In this document: in pieces, positions 36,158 through 45,697 of the stretch
Numbering within the stretch: position 1 is the first letter of the stretch
Layout: every line of letters begins with the position of its first letter
Program-made: the position numbers and the translations under genes
The notes under the pieces: model-generated
What the model saw: the letters and a program-made list of their open reading frames with translations, nothing else
Databases searched by the model: none
Told to the model about the DNA's origin: nothing
Origin: Roseovarius albus
GTDB lineage: Bacteria; Pseudomonadota; Alphaproteobacteria; Rhodobacterales; Rhodobacteraceae
NCBI RefSeq assembly: GCF_900172335.1
Contig: NZ_FWFX01000011.1
Coordinates: 90,418 to 154,417 of the forward strand
DNA: 64,000 nt
Direction of reading: 5' to 3'

Positions 36158-36643
36158 TTAAAGATTGACAACCTGCATTGACACCACCTTACCACTCTCC
36201 AGGTCCCGGGCGCCCAATTTCACAAAGCCATACCTTTCGTGAAATTTAAGCGAGCCGACATTCGGGGGCTCAAGATCCATTTCAGCCGCCATAACGTAGC
36301 TGCCGGTGGCTTTCGCAGCCTCCGCGACATGCGTATAGAGCAACCCTCCAACGCCGTGCCCCCGACCCGCCTCAGAGATCACGATGCGATCTATGTACAA
36401 GAAGTGATCAAGGCGTTGATCGAACCAATTGAAATTGCCGTTGTCATAAGGCGCGCCCTTTTTCATCGCCATGACAAACCCAATCACCGCGCCGTCCTTT
36501 TCAGCGACAACGCAATAGTCGCACAGCTCAAAGAGGTGGTGAAAACGTGCGTCGTCCATCGGGCTCGTCACGGCAACAACCGCCTCATTGAGCGCAACAA
36601 TGGTGGCCGTGTCTTCGAGGCGCGCGTCGCGTAGCTGTATCAT
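36158..36643 (-). CDS. GNAT-family N-acetyltransferase
   Basis: 161 residues. The acetyl-CoA loop is VISEAGRGHGVGGLLYTHVAE (Q/R-x2-G-x-G/A type), with CVVAEKDGAVIGFVMA before it and GFVKLGARDL near the end. The substrate is unknown; its family includes amino-group and ribosomal-protein acetyltransferases. It is divergent from the LysR gene at 36750. Confidence 0.85.
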   Translation of the reverse strand: MIQLRDARLEDTATIVALNEAVVAVTSPMDDARFHHLFELCDYCVVAEKDGAVIGFVMAMKKGAPYDNGNFNWFDQRLDHFLYIDRIVISEAGRGHGVGGLLYTHVAEAAKATGSYVMAAEMDLEPPNVGSLKFHERYGFVKLGARDLESGKVVSMQVVNL

Positions 36644-36699
36644 CCGATTCGGACTCCGTTTGATCTTTCAGAGCAGACTCAACCACAGAGAGTGATATT

Positions 36700-36716
36700 T
36701 ATAAAATATAAAATTT
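36700..36716. promoter_or_regulatory. 17-bp AT-rich element before the LysR gene
   Basis: TATAAAATATAAAATTT, identical to 40121–40137 upstream of the divergent aminotransferase and aldehyde dehydrogenase genes. It lies 34 bases before the LysR start at 36750. Exact identity over 17 bases in two promoter regions of one gene set suggests a LysR operator with autoregulation. Confidence 0.55.
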
Positions 36717-36749
36717 GACACATCAGAGACAGTAAATGTATTTTTAGCC

Positions 36750-37712
36750 ATGAGACTTACTTACCGTCAGGTCGAATACCTCAGAGAGCTTGCCCGTCAC
36801 GACAGTATAGCCGCAGCCTGTAAGGTCTTGGCTATTTCGCAATCGTCCGTGTTGGCTGCAATCGATGTCGCCGAAGATGTGACGGGCACTCAATTGTTTA
36901 CCCGCCGCAAAGGACACGGCATTGCTTTGACCCCCGCCGGGCGGACGTTTTTGATTTCAGCGCATCGGTTTCTCGCATCCGGAGAAGAATTCTCGCGGGC
37001 TTTGGAGCAATTTTCAGAAACATCCGGTGCGACGCTCCGCGTTGGATGTTTTGTCCCCTTCGGTGCTCTTCTGATCCCTCCGGTGATAAAGCGCTTTATT
37101 GAACACTACGGAGATTGCGAGTTCATTCTGCTCGAGGGCGACCAAACGGAGCTGCGGTCCTGGCTGGCCGCCGGTGAGGTGGATCTGATCGTCACCTATG
37201 ACATCGGTCAGGAATTCGGAAGCAGCACAACACCCATCTGCAAGTTTCCAACACACGCTTTGGTTCATGCCGATAGTGATATTGCAACGATGCTCGCCGT
37301 ATCGCTTAAACGACTCGCGGAACACCCGCTGGTCTTGCTCGATCTGCCGGAGACGCGTGTCTATTTGCTGGGCCTGTTCGACAATGTCGTGAATCGTCCA
37401 AAAATCGGCCTTCGGACAAGATCATATGAAACCGTCAGATCGGCTGTCTCAAATGGATTGGGCGTTTCGATTCTCAACATCAAGCCAACGCCCGAGACGA
37501 TCCCGGACAATGACAACCTTGCGCGAGTTCCCCTTCTGGAGAGGCTCCGCGAACCAACATTGCTGGTGGCAGATCCCTATGGTGATCAGAAACCTGCAAG
37601 CGTCGCAGCATTCATCTCCGTTCTGCACCAATACATAACCGAGTTAGGTCCAAATCAGTTTGCTGTGGTCAAGCCAGAGGATGCCAAGAGCCTGATGTTC
37701 CCGGCACCCTAA
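36750..37712 (+). CDS. LysR-family regulator of the adjacent catabolic genes
   Basis: 320 residues. The N-terminal winged helix starts MRLTYRQVEYLRELARHDSIAAACKVL and continues SQSSVLAAIDVAEDVTGTQLFTRR; the substrate-binding domain (about 90–300) contains TLRVGCFVPFGALLIPPVI. The gene ends five bases before the converging amidohydrolase stop. The same 17-bp element lies before this gene and in the catabolic promoter, so it is the likely regulator of the cluster. Confidence 0.9.
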   Translation: MRLTYRQVEYLRELARHDSIAAACKVLAISQSSVLAAIDVAEDVTGTQLFTRRKGHGIALTPAGRTFLISAHRFLASGEEFSRALEQFSETSGATLRVGCFVPFGALLIPPVIKRFIEHYGDCEFILLEGDQTELRSWLAAGEVDLIVTYDIGQEFGSSTTPICKFPTHALVHADSDIATMLAVSLKRLAEHPLVLLDLPETRVYLLGLFDNVVNRPKIGLRTRSYETVRSAVSNGLGVSILNIKPTPETIPDNDNLARVPLLERLREPTLLVADPYGDQKPASVAAFISVLHQYITELGPNQFAVVKPEDAKSLMFPAP

Positions 37713-37716
37713 GCGC

Positions 37717-38832
37717 TTATGCAAGGACACCGTGGGTGCGCAATTCCGCCTCCAGACGACTGATCACATCCTGGTGGAAGGCATCGGCATATGCGTCCGG
37801 CTGCTGCCCGTTGATGCGCGCATGAAGCGGATCTTCGGCGTGAATTTCAGAACCTGACATTTCCTCAAGCATCGCGTGCCCACAGAACGGTACATACAGT
37901 TCGGAATAGCCGCCCTCATGTGCCGCAACCATGCGCCCATTTGTGACGTCCATCACCTGCCGCGTCATAAGCCGGTATGTTTCGGGCGAGCACATCATTC
38001 GTGCCAGAGGATCAAAGCCAGACGCATCAAATCCGCAGGCAATAATCACAAGGTCGGCATTGAAATCCTTGAGCTTTGGAACAACAAGCCGCTCCATCAC
38101 ATCCAGATACGCTTTGTGCCCGCATCCCGGCGGCAGGGGAATATTCATATTGTATCCCGCGCCTGCGCCAGTACCGGCCACTTCGGTGCCGCCGGTATCA
38201 TGCGGGTAGCATCTGTCCTGGTGGATCGAAATGGTCAGAACATCGCTTTGGTCAATGAAGATTTCTTCGGTGCCGTTTCCATGGTGCACATCCCAATCGA
38301 TGACAGCAAATTTCTTGCCCAAACCCTGCGCGCGGGCGGCTTCGATTGCGATGGCTATGTTTGCAAGCAGGCAGAATCCGTTGGGGAAATCCGGCAGGCA
38401 GTGATGCCCGGGCGGGCGCGACAGCGCATAGGCATTTCGGACCTGGTTGGTTTGCACCAGCGTGACGGCTTCTGTCACCAATCCTGCGGACAAGGCGGCA
38501 ATTTCGAAGGCCCCTGCGCCGAAGGGCGTTCGCAAGCCCAGCTCGCCACCCCCATTGTCTGACATCTCCTTGAAGGTCTCAAGGTAACTCTTGGGATGGA
38601 CACGCAACAGGTCCTCCATTGTCGACGGCGCCGCATGGCGCATATCGAGCCAATCCGACAGCCCGGTCACATCCATCAGGTTCTTGAGCCGGCGCTTGGT
38701 TTCCGGCGCTTCCGGAAGGCCCCCGGAGACCATGGGTTGAACCAGGCCACCCACAGGTGAGAGCAATGCGTAGTTGCCGCCATAATGCCAAAAGCACTTT
38801 TCATCCCAAAGAAATGCAGTCTTGTCGCTCAT
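37717..38832 (-). CDS. Histone-deacetylase-like amidohydrolase
   Basis: 371 residues of the class II HDAC/acetylpolyamine amidohydrolase family. The active-site pair is RPPGHH, zinc ligands are the Asp and His of DWDVHHGNGT and the Asp of CGFDASGFDPLARM. Family members remove acetyl groups from polyamines or act on other linear or cyclic amides. In this context it probably hydrolyses an amide in the cluster's substrate; which one is unknown. It overlaps the aminotransferase gene upstream by four bases. Confidence 0.9.
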   Translation of the reverse strand: MSDKTAFLWDEKCFWHYGGNYALLSPVGGLVQPMVSGGLPEAPETKRRLKNLMDVTGLSDWLDMRHAAPSTMEDLLRVHPKSYLETFKEMSDNGGGELGLRTPFGAGAFEIAALSAGLVTEAVTLVQTNQVRNAYALSRPPGHHCLPDFPNGFCLLANIAIAIEAARAQGLGKKFAVIDWDVHHGNGTEEIFIDQSDVLTISIHQDRCYPHDTGGTEVAGTGAGAGYNMNIPLPPGCGHKAYLDVMERLVVPKLKDFNADLVIIACGFDASGFDPLARMMCSPETYRLMTRQVMDVTNGRMVAAHEGGYSELYVPFCGHAMLEEMSGSEIHAEDPLHARINGQQPDAYADAFHQDVISRLEAELRTHGVLA

Positions 38833-40040
38833 TTCGTGTCCTTGCCAGTGTTTCCGTGGGTGGAAAGCATGTGCGCGGCGGCGGCAAGCGCCCCGCTGCC
38901 ATGCTCAATGCGCTGTGCGATCAGGGCGGTTTCGATCGCGCCGAGAACGCCCATGATCATGTGAATATTCAGGTGGCCCATATGACCAATCCGGAAATGG
39001 TCTTCCAGTTCTTCCTGAGGAAACCCAAGTGAATTGCCCAGTGTGACCCCTGCTTCATTCTGACACCAGGTGCGGATTTTATGCGCGACACCGGGCAGCG
39101 TGTTGATCGTTGTCACACCGGTTGCCCGCTTTGCCGGGTCAGTGATGTTCAGGTGCAGTGATCCCGCTTGCGCCCAGACATCGCAGGCCGCCCATATCGC
39201 TTTGGCGATTGTTGTATGCCTGGCCCAAACCGCAGGCATCCCTTCTTCATGCACCATCATGTCAAGCGTTTCGCGCAAGGCAAACATCAGGTGACCCGGG
39301 GGGCTGCCTGACCAGCGTGGATAAAAGGACTCTGACTTTGCGCGGTCGATCCAATCCCAATATTGACCAGGATTTGCGCGCGCACGGGCCCCGTCCGCTT
39401 TGTCATTAAAGAAGACAAACGCCAAACCGATCGGGTTCATCATGCCCTTCTGCCCGGCCGATACCATGACATCGACACCAAATGCGTCCATCTCAAATCT
39501 GTCGCATCCAAGGGACGCAATGCAATCGACCATGAAGAGGGCAGAGTGACCTGCCGCATCGATTGCGGCACGAAGCGCCACAACATCATTTCGCACCGAG
39601 GACGATGTTTCAGACTGGACCGCAAGAACAGCTTTGATTTCGCCATTTTTGTCTGCGCCCAGCACTTCTTCCAGGCGCTGCGGATCGGCGCTTTTCGTCA
39701 TGCCGTATTCGATGAACTCGACCTGAAGCCCCAACGATTGCGCAACAGTTCCCCATTTATGGGAAAAGAAGCCGTTGCTCAGCACAACAATCTTATCCCC
39801 GGCGTTCAGCGTATTTCGCAATGCGGCTTCCCATGCGCCGTGCCCATTCGCAAGATAAATCGCAGCAAAACCGTCTGTGCCCGCAACACGCTTGAGGTCG
39901 GCAAGAAGACCGTCGGTCATTTCAACCAGTTCACCATCATAAATGCTGGCAGATGGGCGATGCATTGCAGTCAGCACGCGGTCCGGGATCACCGATGGCC
40001 CGGGAATAGCAAGTATGGTTCGACCATGATTTAACGACAT
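38829..40040 (-). CDS. Class V aminotransferase (serine–/ureidoglycine–glyoxylate type)
   Basis: 403 residues of fold-type I PLP enzymes. It opens with ILAIPGPSVIPDRVL, the hallmark of the alanine/serine–glyoxylate group, with MVDCIASLGCDRFEMD holding the PLP Asp and SAGQKGMM the PLP lysine. A likely reaction is transfer of an amino group to glyoxylate or pyruvate. PucG-type ureidoglycine use is not supported since no other purine genes are here. It is the first gene of the minus-strand pair. Confidence 0.85.
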   Translation of the reverse strand: MSLNHGRTILAIPGPSVIPDRVLTAMHRPSASIYDGELVEMTDGLLADLKRVAGTDGFAAIYLANGHGAWEAALRNTLNAGDKIVVLSNGFFSHKWGTVAQSLGLQVEFIEYGMTKSADPQRLEEVLGADKNGEIKAVLAVQSETSSSVRNDVVALRAAIDAAGHSALFMVDCIASLGCDRFEMDAFGVDVMVSAGQKGMMNPIGLAFVFFNDKADGARARANPGQYWDWIDRAKSESFYPRWSGSPPGHLMFALRETLDMMVHEEGMPAVWARHTTIAKAIWAACDVWAQAGSLHLNITDPAKRATGVTTINTLPGVAHKIRTWCQNEAGVTLGNSLGFPQEELEDHFRIGHMGHLNIHMIMGVLGAIETALIAQRIEHGSGALAAAAHMLSTHGNTGKDTK

Positions 40041-40120
40041 CTGGTAATCACCCTCTTGATTGCGCAGCGGAAAAGGCGCGGATTTCTATGCGGTTGCACC
40101 AAAGCACAAAGTGGAAAAAC

Positions 40121-40137
40121 TATAAAATATAAAATTT
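40121..40137. promoter_or_regulatory. 17-bp AT-rich element in the divergent promoter region
   Basis: TATAAAATATAAAATTT, identical to 36700–36716. It lies 81 bases before the aminotransferase start (40040) and 140 before the aldehyde dehydrogenase start (40277). The region between these two starts is strongly AT-rich. Confidence 0.55.
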
Positions 40138-40216
40138 AAATCACAAAATACCCATAATGAATTTGTGAGGGCTTCACATAGGTATATCTAAAATATATAC
40201 TTATACGACCAAATTA

Positions 40217-40227
40217 TATATTTTATA
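40217..40227 (-). promoter_or_regulatory. Inverted shorter copy of the AT-rich element
   Basis: Read on the minus strand, TATAAAATATA matches the first 11 bases of the 17-bp element, in the opposite direction and 50 bases before the aldehyde dehydrogenase start. Two opposed copies in the divergent region would allow one regulator to control both directions. Being AT-only, the match has lower weight. Confidence 0.4.
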
Positions 40228-40276
40228 GCGTTTTAGAATCATGCTCAATTTACCTCGCAAATGATGAGGTGAAACC

Positions 40277-41719
40277 ATGATCGACGCACGCAACTTCTAC
40301 ATCAATGGTTCTTGGGTCGCACCACAGGCTCAAGCGGACTGCTCTGTCATCGATCCGTCGACAGAAGAGGTCTACGCAACGATCTCTTTGGGAGATCAGG
40401 CAGATACCGATGCGGCCGTTGCCGCTGCAAAAGCAGCCTTACCGATGTGGCGTGCGACTAAAAAAGACGACCGGATCGCGATACTGCGCAAAATCCTTGA
40501 CGTGTACAACTGCCGTAGCGCCGAAATGGGCGCGGCCATGTCGAAAGAAATGGGTGCGCCGCTTGATCTCAGCAACGGGATACAGACCGGAATCGGCGCT
40601 ATGCACATCCAGGCTTTCATCGATGCACTGGATGGCTTTGCATTCGAACGCCAACTGCGCGACGACGCGCCCAACGATCAAATCATCTATGAACCTATCG
40701 GCGTCTGCGCGCTAATCACCCCGTGGAACTGGCCGATGAACCAGGTCACGCTCAAGGTTATCCCTGCCCTTGCTGCGGGATGCACGATGGTTCTGAAGCC
40801 TTCGGAAGAAGCGCCGATGTCCTCCTTGCTGTTCGCGGAAATCCTGGATGAAGCCGGCGTGCCTGCTGGTGTGTTCAACATCGTGAACGGCACTGGCGTG
40901 GGCGTTGGAACCCAATTGTCCGGCCACCCGGATGTCGATTTCGTTTCCTTCACCGGCTCGACCCGTGCGGGTGTCGCGATCTCCAAAAACGCAGCGGACA
41001 CTGTCAAACGTGTCTCGCTGGAGTTGGGCGGCAAGGGCGCAAACATCATTTTTGCCGATGCGGATGCGGACGCGGTCCAACGCGGTGCGATCCACTGTTT
41101 CAACAACACCGGCCAATCCTGTAACGCCCCGACACGGATGCTGGTAGAGCGCTCTCGATACGACGCTGCGGTCAAAGAAGCCATCGCCACGGCCGAGGCA
41201 CAAGCCGTTGATACCGCGTCGAAAACCGGTGATCACATCGGCCCAATGATCAATCAGACGCAATTCGACAAGGTCCAATCGATGATTGAGGTCGGGATCA
41301 AGGAAGGTGCCAAGCTTGTGGCCGGGGGCACAGGCCGTCCGCAAGGTCTGAACCGCGGGTATTTTGTCCGGCCAACGGTATTTGCGGATTGCACCAATGA
41401 CATGGATGTCATGCGGCAGGAGATTTTCGGCCCCGTGTTGTGCATCAGCCCCTTCGATAGTGAAGAAGACGCGATTGAGGTGGCCAATGACACACCTTAC
41501 GGGCTGACCAACTACGTTCAGACAACAGATCCGGAGCGCGCAAACCGTGTCGCCCGGGCGTTGAAATCCGGAATGGTTGAGATGAACGGGAATTTCCGCT
41601 CCGCTGGCGCGCCTTTTGGAGGGTTCAAACAATCCGGCACCGGGCGTGAAGGCGGTGTCTGGGGCTTGGAAGAATATCTCGAAGTCAAAGCCGTTGGTGG
41701 ATGGTTCCGGGACGTGTAG
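40277..41719 (+). CDS. NAD(P)-dependent aldehyde dehydrogenase
   Basis: 480 residues. ALITPWNWPMNQ binds the cofactor, FTGSTRAG is the Rossmann turn, ELGGKGANII has the general-base Glu, and NTGQSCNAPTR has the catalytic Cys. Its place before the hydratase and aldolase genes suggests it oxidises the aldehyde released by the aldolase. GAGGTG lies before the ATG. The substrate chain length cannot be read from sequence. Confidence 0.93.
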   Translation: MIDARNFYINGSWVAPQAQADCSVIDPSTEEVYATISLGDQADTDAAVAAAKAALPMWRATKKDDRIAILRKILDVYNCRSAEMGAAMSKEMGAPLDLSNGIQTGIGAMHIQAFIDALDGFAFERQLRDDAPNDQIIYEPIGVCALITPWNWPMNQVTLKVIPALAAGCTMVLKPSEEAPMSSLLFAEILDEAGVPAGVFNIVNGTGVGVGTQLSGHPDVDFVSFTGSTRAGVAISKNAADTVKRVSLELGGKGANIIFADADADAVQRGAIHCFNNTGQSCNAPTRMLVERSRYDAAVKEAIATAEAQAVDTASKTGDHIGPMINQTQFDKVQSMIEVGIKEGAKLVAGGTGRPQGLNRGYFVRPTVFADCTNDMDVMRQEIFGPVLCISPFDSEEDAIEVANDTPYGLTNYVQTTDPERANRVARALKSGMVEMNGNFRSAGAPFGGFKQSGTGREGGVWGLEEYLEVKAVGGWFRDV

Positions 41720-41765
41720 TTCAAAGGATACGCATACTTTCCGTCCCCATGCCGAGGAATTCAAA

Positions 41766-42581
41766 ATGGCCCTGAATGACAAACAGATCAACGCGCTCGC
41801 AGGTGCTTATGACGAAGCCGAGGCGACCCGTATCCTCACCCGCGCGCCTTCATGCCTGTATCCTGACTTCACAATGGCTGATGCTTATAAAGTGCAGTCC
41901 GCATGGGTCGATCTGCGCTTGGCCAAGGGTGAAAAAGTCATCGGGCATAAAATTGGCCTGACAAGCCGCGCCATGCAATTGGCCGTGGGCATCGATACGC
42001 CTGACTATGGCGTTTTGACCGATGCGATGGTGATCGGAGATGGCGCGGTAATCGCCCCCGACCGGTTTATCATGCCACGGTTTGAGGTCGAGCTTGGCTT
42101 CAAGCTCAAGGCGCCGCTTTCGGGCCCGAATGTCACGATATCTGAGGTTCTGAATGCCACGGATTGGGTGATTCCTGCCATCGAAGTAATTGATTGCAGA
42201 TCGCATCTGGTTGACCCGGAAACAGACAAACCTTTGAACGTCAAAGACTCGATCGCAGATAATGCCGCGAATGGTGGGATCATTTGGGGAGGCTCACCTC
42301 AGCGACCCGGTGATGTTGATCTGCGTATGGTGCCCGGGATCCTGTATCGCAATGGAAAAATCGAGGAGACCGGCGTTTCGGCCGGTGTGCTCGGTCATCC
42401 TGCCAATGGTCTGGTTTGGCTCACGCGAGAGCTTCACAAGATGGGGGCATTCCTGGCCGCGGGCGAATTTGTTCTGGGTGGAAGCTTTACACGGCCCGTC
42501 GCCGGTGCGCCCGGTGACACGATCCAATGCGATTTTGGCGGAATGGGCCAGGTGTCATGCTCCATCGGAGGAGACGCCTGA
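41766..42581 (+). CDS. HpaH/MhpD-type 2-oxo-alkenoate hydratase
   Basis: 271 residues of the FAH-like fold. Diagnostic segments are GHKIGLTSRAMQ, FEVELGFKL with the metal-binding Glu pair, and GGIIWGGSP. Known members hydrate 2-oxohept-3-ene-1,7-dioate or 2-hydroxypentadienoate. The open frame begins further upstream, but GAGGAATTCAAA precedes the ATG at 41766. The stop TGA shares its last base with the aldolase ATG, coupling the two. No aromatic ring-cleavage enzymes lie near, so the alkenoate must come from another route. Confidence 0.88.
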   Translation: MALNDKQINALAGAYDEAEATRILTRAPSCLYPDFTMADAYKVQSAWVDLRLAKGEKVIGHKIGLTSRAMQLAVGIDTPDYGVLTDAMVIGDGAVIAPDRFIMPRFEVELGFKLKAPLSGPNVTISEVLNATDWVIPAIEVIDCRSHLVDPETDKPLNVKDSIADNAANGGIIWGGSPQRPGDVDLRMVPGILYRNGKIEETGVSAGVLGHPANGLVWLTRELHKMGAFLAAGEFVLGGSFTRPVAGAPGDTIQCDFGGMGQVSCSIGGDA

Positions 42582-43363
42582 TGCCGGCTCCGACAAACAC
42601 GTTCAAACAAAACATCCTCGCCGGGATTCGGCAAATGGGATGCTGGGTGGGGCTGGCACACCCCTACGCCGCCGAAATCGCAGGGACAGCTGGCTTTGAC
42701 TGGTTGTTGATCGACGGTGAACATGCCCCAAACGATCTGCGCTCGATCTCAGAGCAAATCGCGGTGCTGCAGGCCAGCGACAGCACCGTTGTCGTGCGCT
42801 TGCCAAATGATGATACCGCTCTGATAAAGCAAACGCTTGATGCGGGCGCGCAAACCCTGCTCATCCCGATGGTCGAAAGCGCAGACCAGGCCCGTGAACT
42901 GGTCAGGGCGGTCCGTTATCCGCCGCACGGCATTCGCGGCGTGGGCTATGCACTTGCACGCGCGTCGCAATTCGCGGCGATCCCGGATTACTTTGCGACT
43001 GCAGACAAAGAAATCTGCCTGCTGGTTCAGGTCGAAAGCAAGGCGGGGCTGGACGCGCTGGATGATATCCTGGCGGTTGAGGGTGTCGATGGTGTCTTCA
43101 TCGGACCCGCCGATCTGTCGGTTGATTTGGGGTATGCGCCATCCGCAGATGCCCCCGAAATCCGCGCAATTGTTTTGGACGCGATAGACCGCATTGCAGC
43201 GACAGACAAAGCGGCTGGCATTCTCACGCTTGATCCTGAATTCATCGCCGAATGCTTGGCCTACAAGGCGACTTTCGTTGCTGTGGGCATTGATGTCCTG
43301 ACCCTCGCCGGCGGTTTGAGGGATTTGGCAAAAAACGCCCGGAAGGCCGCTGATGAACTCTGA
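42581..43363 (+). CDS. HpaI-type class II pyruvate aldolase
   Basis: 260 residues of the HpcH/HpaI family. IDGEHAPND carries the catalytic His, [13 protein letters not shown] and [11 protein letters not shown] the metal-binding Glu and Asp. Such aldolases cleave 4-hydroxy-2-oxo acids to pyruvate and an aldehyde. GGAGGAG is well placed before the ATG at 42581. The transporter ATPase gene starts within its last codons. Confidence 0.9.
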   Translation: MPAPTNTFKQNILAGIRQMGCWVGLAHPYAAEIAGTAGFDWLLIDGEHAPNDLRSISEQIAVLQASDSTVVVRLPNDDTALIKQTLDAGAQTLLIPMVESADQARELVRAVRYPPHGIRGVGYALARASQFAAIPDYFATADKEICLLVQVESKAGLDALDDILAVEGVDGVFIGPADLSVDLGYAPSADAPEIRAIVLDAIDRIAATDKAAGILTLDPEFIAECLAYKATFVAVGIDVLTLAGGLRDLAKNARKAADEL

Positions 43364-44135
43364 GCAAAATAACAACGCCTACCTGACAGTTGAGGGGCTT
43401 CATAAGTCCTATGGCGATCTTGATGTCATCAAGGGGGTTAGTTTTGCGGGTGCAGAACATGAGGTGATTTCCTTGCTTGGGGCGTCCGGCTCCGGCAAAT
43501 CGACCATTCTGCGCTGTATCAATCTGCTGGAAATGCCGGATCGAGGCGAAATCACGATCGACGGTGTCCGTCTGCCCCTGTCCGACGCCAGTGCCGGAGA
43601 ACGCAAAGTCACAGACCAGAAAGCGCTCAGTGCGATCCGTGCCCGTCTGGGGATGGTGTTTCAAGGGTTCAATCTTTGGGCGCATATGACAATCCTTGAG
43701 AACGTCATCGAGGGGCCCGTCCACGTTTTGGGTCAGTCGAAAGCAGAGGCCAAGAATCGCGCAGAAGCTTTGCTGGAACGTGTCGGAATTGCCGACAAGC
43801 GCAACAATTATCCCAGCCAGCTGTCCGGCGGCCAGCAACAGCGCGTTGCAATCGCGCGAACGCTTGCCATGGACCCCAAGGTCCTTCTTTTTGATGAACC
43901 CACATCGGCGCTCGACCCCGAAATGGTCGGCGAAGTGTTGAATGTCATGCGTGACCTCGCAGACGAAGGCCGCACGATGATTGTTGTCACACACGAGATG
44001 GGCTTCGCGCGCGAAGTCTCAACTAAAGCCATTTTTCTGCATCAAGGCAGAATTTCCGAGCAGGGTCCGCCCGAGGAGGTGTTTGGCAATCCGCAATCTG
44101 CGGAATGTCAGCAATTCCTCGCGAAGGTTCTGTAA
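43353..44135 (+). CDS. Polar amino acid ABC transporter, ATP-binding subunit
   Basis: 260 residues. Walker A is GASGSGKST, the signature is [13 protein letters not shown] and Walker B is [15 protein letters not shown], in the form typical of HisP/GlnQ-type importers. It overlaps the aldolase gene by 11 bases, tying transport to the catabolic enzymes in one transcript. Its binding protein and both permeases follow. Confidence 0.95.
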   Translation: MNSEQNNNAYLTVEGLHKSYGDLDVIKGVSFAGAEHEVISLLGASGSGKSTILRCINLLEMPDRGEITIDGVRLPLSDASAGERKVTDQKALSAIRARLGMVFQGFNLWAHMTILENVIEGPVHVLGQSKAEAKNRAEALLERVGIADKRNNYPSQLSGGQQQRVAIARTLAMDPKVLLFDEPTSALDPEMVGEVLNVMRDLADEGRTMIVVTHEMGFAREVSTKAIFLHQGRISEQGPPEEVFGNPQSAECQQFLAKVL

Positions 44136-44157
44136 CCATCACCTAGGGAGAGAACTC

Positions 44158-44895
44158 ATGAAAATTAGTATTTTAGCCGTCGGCCTGCTGGCCGGGGGGT
44201 TGGCAAGTGCGGCCTCGGCGCAGGATGTTCTGCGCATCGCAACAGAAGGTGCATACCCTCCGTTCAACAACGTGACAGCCGATGGCGAGTTGGTTGGCTT
44301 TGACGTGGAGATTGCGGAGGCCCTGTGTGCTTCTATGGAGCGGGAATGCGAGATTGTCGCTCAAGACTGGGATGGGATCATCCCCGGCCTGGTGAACGAC
44401 AAGTACGACGCCATCATCGCATCCATGTCGATCACCGAAGAGCGCAAACAAGCCATAGACTTCAGCGCGCCTTATTACAGCAACTACCTCAGCGTTGTCG
44501 GCGCGGATGGGACAAGTGCAACGCTTGAAAAGCTGGGCGATGTGTCCATCGGTGCGCAGCGCTCGACGACCGGATCACAATGGGCCGAAGACACCTATGG
44601 CAACCGCGCCGACATCCGTCTGTACGACACCAACCCTGCGGCATTCTCTGACCTTTCCGCCGGACGGGTCGAGACAGTTGTGGCCGATTTCCTACCCGCC
44701 GCTGAATGGGTGAAGGATAACCAAGATTTTGGATTCGTTGCAGAAAAAATCGATATCGCAGATCAGATCGGCATTGGAGTACGCAAAGGTGAAGACGCGT
44801 TGCGCGAGGATTTGAATACCGCGATTGAGGCCATCCGTGCCGACGGGACGTACCAGACCATCAGTGTTAAATACTTCGGTATCGACATTTTCTAG
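44158..44895 (+). CDS. Polar amino acid ABC transporter, periplasmic binding protein
   Basis: 245 residues with a signal peptide (cleavage near ASAQDV). The mature part starts LRIATEGAYPPFNN and contains LVGFDVEIAEALC, WDGIIPGLVNDKYDAIIASMSIT and RADGTYQTISVKYFG, the type 2 fold that binds lysine, arginine, ornithine, glutamine or opine-like ligands. The ligand here is probably the cluster's substrate. GGGAGAG precedes the ATG at 44158. A terminator-like hairpin follows the gene. Confidence 0.92.
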   Translation: MKISILAVGLLAGGLASAASAQDVLRIATEGAYPPFNNVTADGELVGFDVEIAEALCASMERECEIVAQDWDGIIPGLVNDKYDAIIASMSITEERKQAIDFSAPYYSNYLSVVGADGTSATLEKLGDVSIGAQRSTTGSQWAEDTYGNRADIRLYDTNPAAFSDLSAGRVETVVADFLPAAEWVKDNQDFGFVAEKIDIADQIGIGVRKGEDALREDLNTAIEAIRADGTYQTISVKYFGIDIF

Positions 44896-44904
44896 ATCCA
44901 AAAT

Positions 44905-44942
44905 GAGGGGTCTGACGTTCTGCATGTCAGGCTCCTCTTTTT
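44905..44942 (+). terminator. Attenuating terminator after the binding protein gene
   Basis: GAGGGGTCTGAC (44905–44916) pairs with GTCAGGCTCCTC (44926–44937) over 12 bp with two G·T pairs, followed by five T. It sits between the binding protein and permease genes, so most transcripts may end here while some reach the permeases. Confidence 0.75.
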
Positions 44943-44970
44943 CACAACTGAGGCACTCGGAAAGCACGAA

Positions 44971-45693
44971 ATGGAACAGATCAACACACTCTTGGGTCCT
45001 TTGTCCTTCGGACAGGGCGGATGGGGCGACGATCTGCTCAATGGTGCCTTGCTAACGCTACAACTGGCCCTCTGTGCAATGATCGTCGGGCTGATCTTCG
45101 GGCTTGGTCTTGCCGGGATGAAACTTGCCAAATCACGCCTGCTCAGATGGCCCGCATCTGCCTATACCCTCTTCATCCGGGGTGTTCCCGAATTCCTCGT
45201 CCTGCTGTTCGTATTCTTCGGGTCCGACAGCCTAATCAACGCCGTCGCCACCTCGCTTGGCTTTGAGGGTGGCTATGAGGTACCAAAGTTTGTCGCGGCC
45301 GTCGTCGGTCTATCGATCATCTTTGCAGCCTATGCCTGTGAGATATTTCGCGGCGCTTATCTTGCGGTCCCGACGGGCCAAATCGAAGCTGGCGAATCGA
45401 TTGGCCTCAGCCGCACCCAGGTGTTCTTTCGCATCCGCTTCCCTCAACTTTGGCGGTTTGCCATCCCCGGTTTGGGAAATCTCTGGATGGTCGTGCTTAA
45501 GGACACATCTCTTGCGGCTGTCATCGCCCTAAATGAGTTGTTGCGCATCGCGAAGCTGGGCGGCGAAACCGAACAGAGCCCGCTCCTTTTCTTTGCCGCT
45601 GCGGGCGCACTCTACCTCGTGATGACTTCGCTTTCAGATTTTGGCCGAAGCGCGCTGGAACGGCGCGCCAGACGCGGCATGGCGGGAACATAG
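44971..45693 (+). CDS. Polar amino acid ABC transporter, permease 1
   Basis: 240 residues of the HisM/HisQ type, with five or so membrane helices. The start includes GPLSFGQGGWGDDLLNGALLTL, a common opening for HisQ-like subunits, and the conserved EAA loop is ESIGLSRTQVFFRIRFPQ. It forms the channel with permease 2, four bases downstream. Confidence 0.93.
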   Translation: MEQINTLLGPLSFGQGGWGDDLLNGALLTLQLALCAMIVGLIFGLGLAGMKLAKSRLLRWPASAYTLFIRGVPEFLVLLFVFFGSDSLINAVATSLGFEGGYEVPKFVAAVVGLSIIFAAYACEIFRGAYLAVPTGQIEAGESIGLSRTQVFFRIRFPQLWRFAIPGLGNLWMVVLKDTSLAAVIALNELLRIAKLGGETEQSPLLFFAAAGALYLVMTSLSDFGRSALERRARRGMAGT

Positions 45694-45697
45694 AGCG

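Noticed and set aside
38829..40040. PucG as part of purine breakdown
   Set aside because: No other ureide or purine genes are nearby; only the general aminotransferase class is supported.
40712..41791. 359-residue minus-strand frame opposite the aldehyde dehydrogenase
   Set aside because: It is the antisense of a well-supported enzyme gene, and its sequence has no fold-like pattern.
41766..43363. 4-hydroxyphenylacetate (hpa) degradation operon
   Set aside because: Only the hydratase and aldolase types are present; hpaBC, hpaD, hpaF and hpaG are absent.
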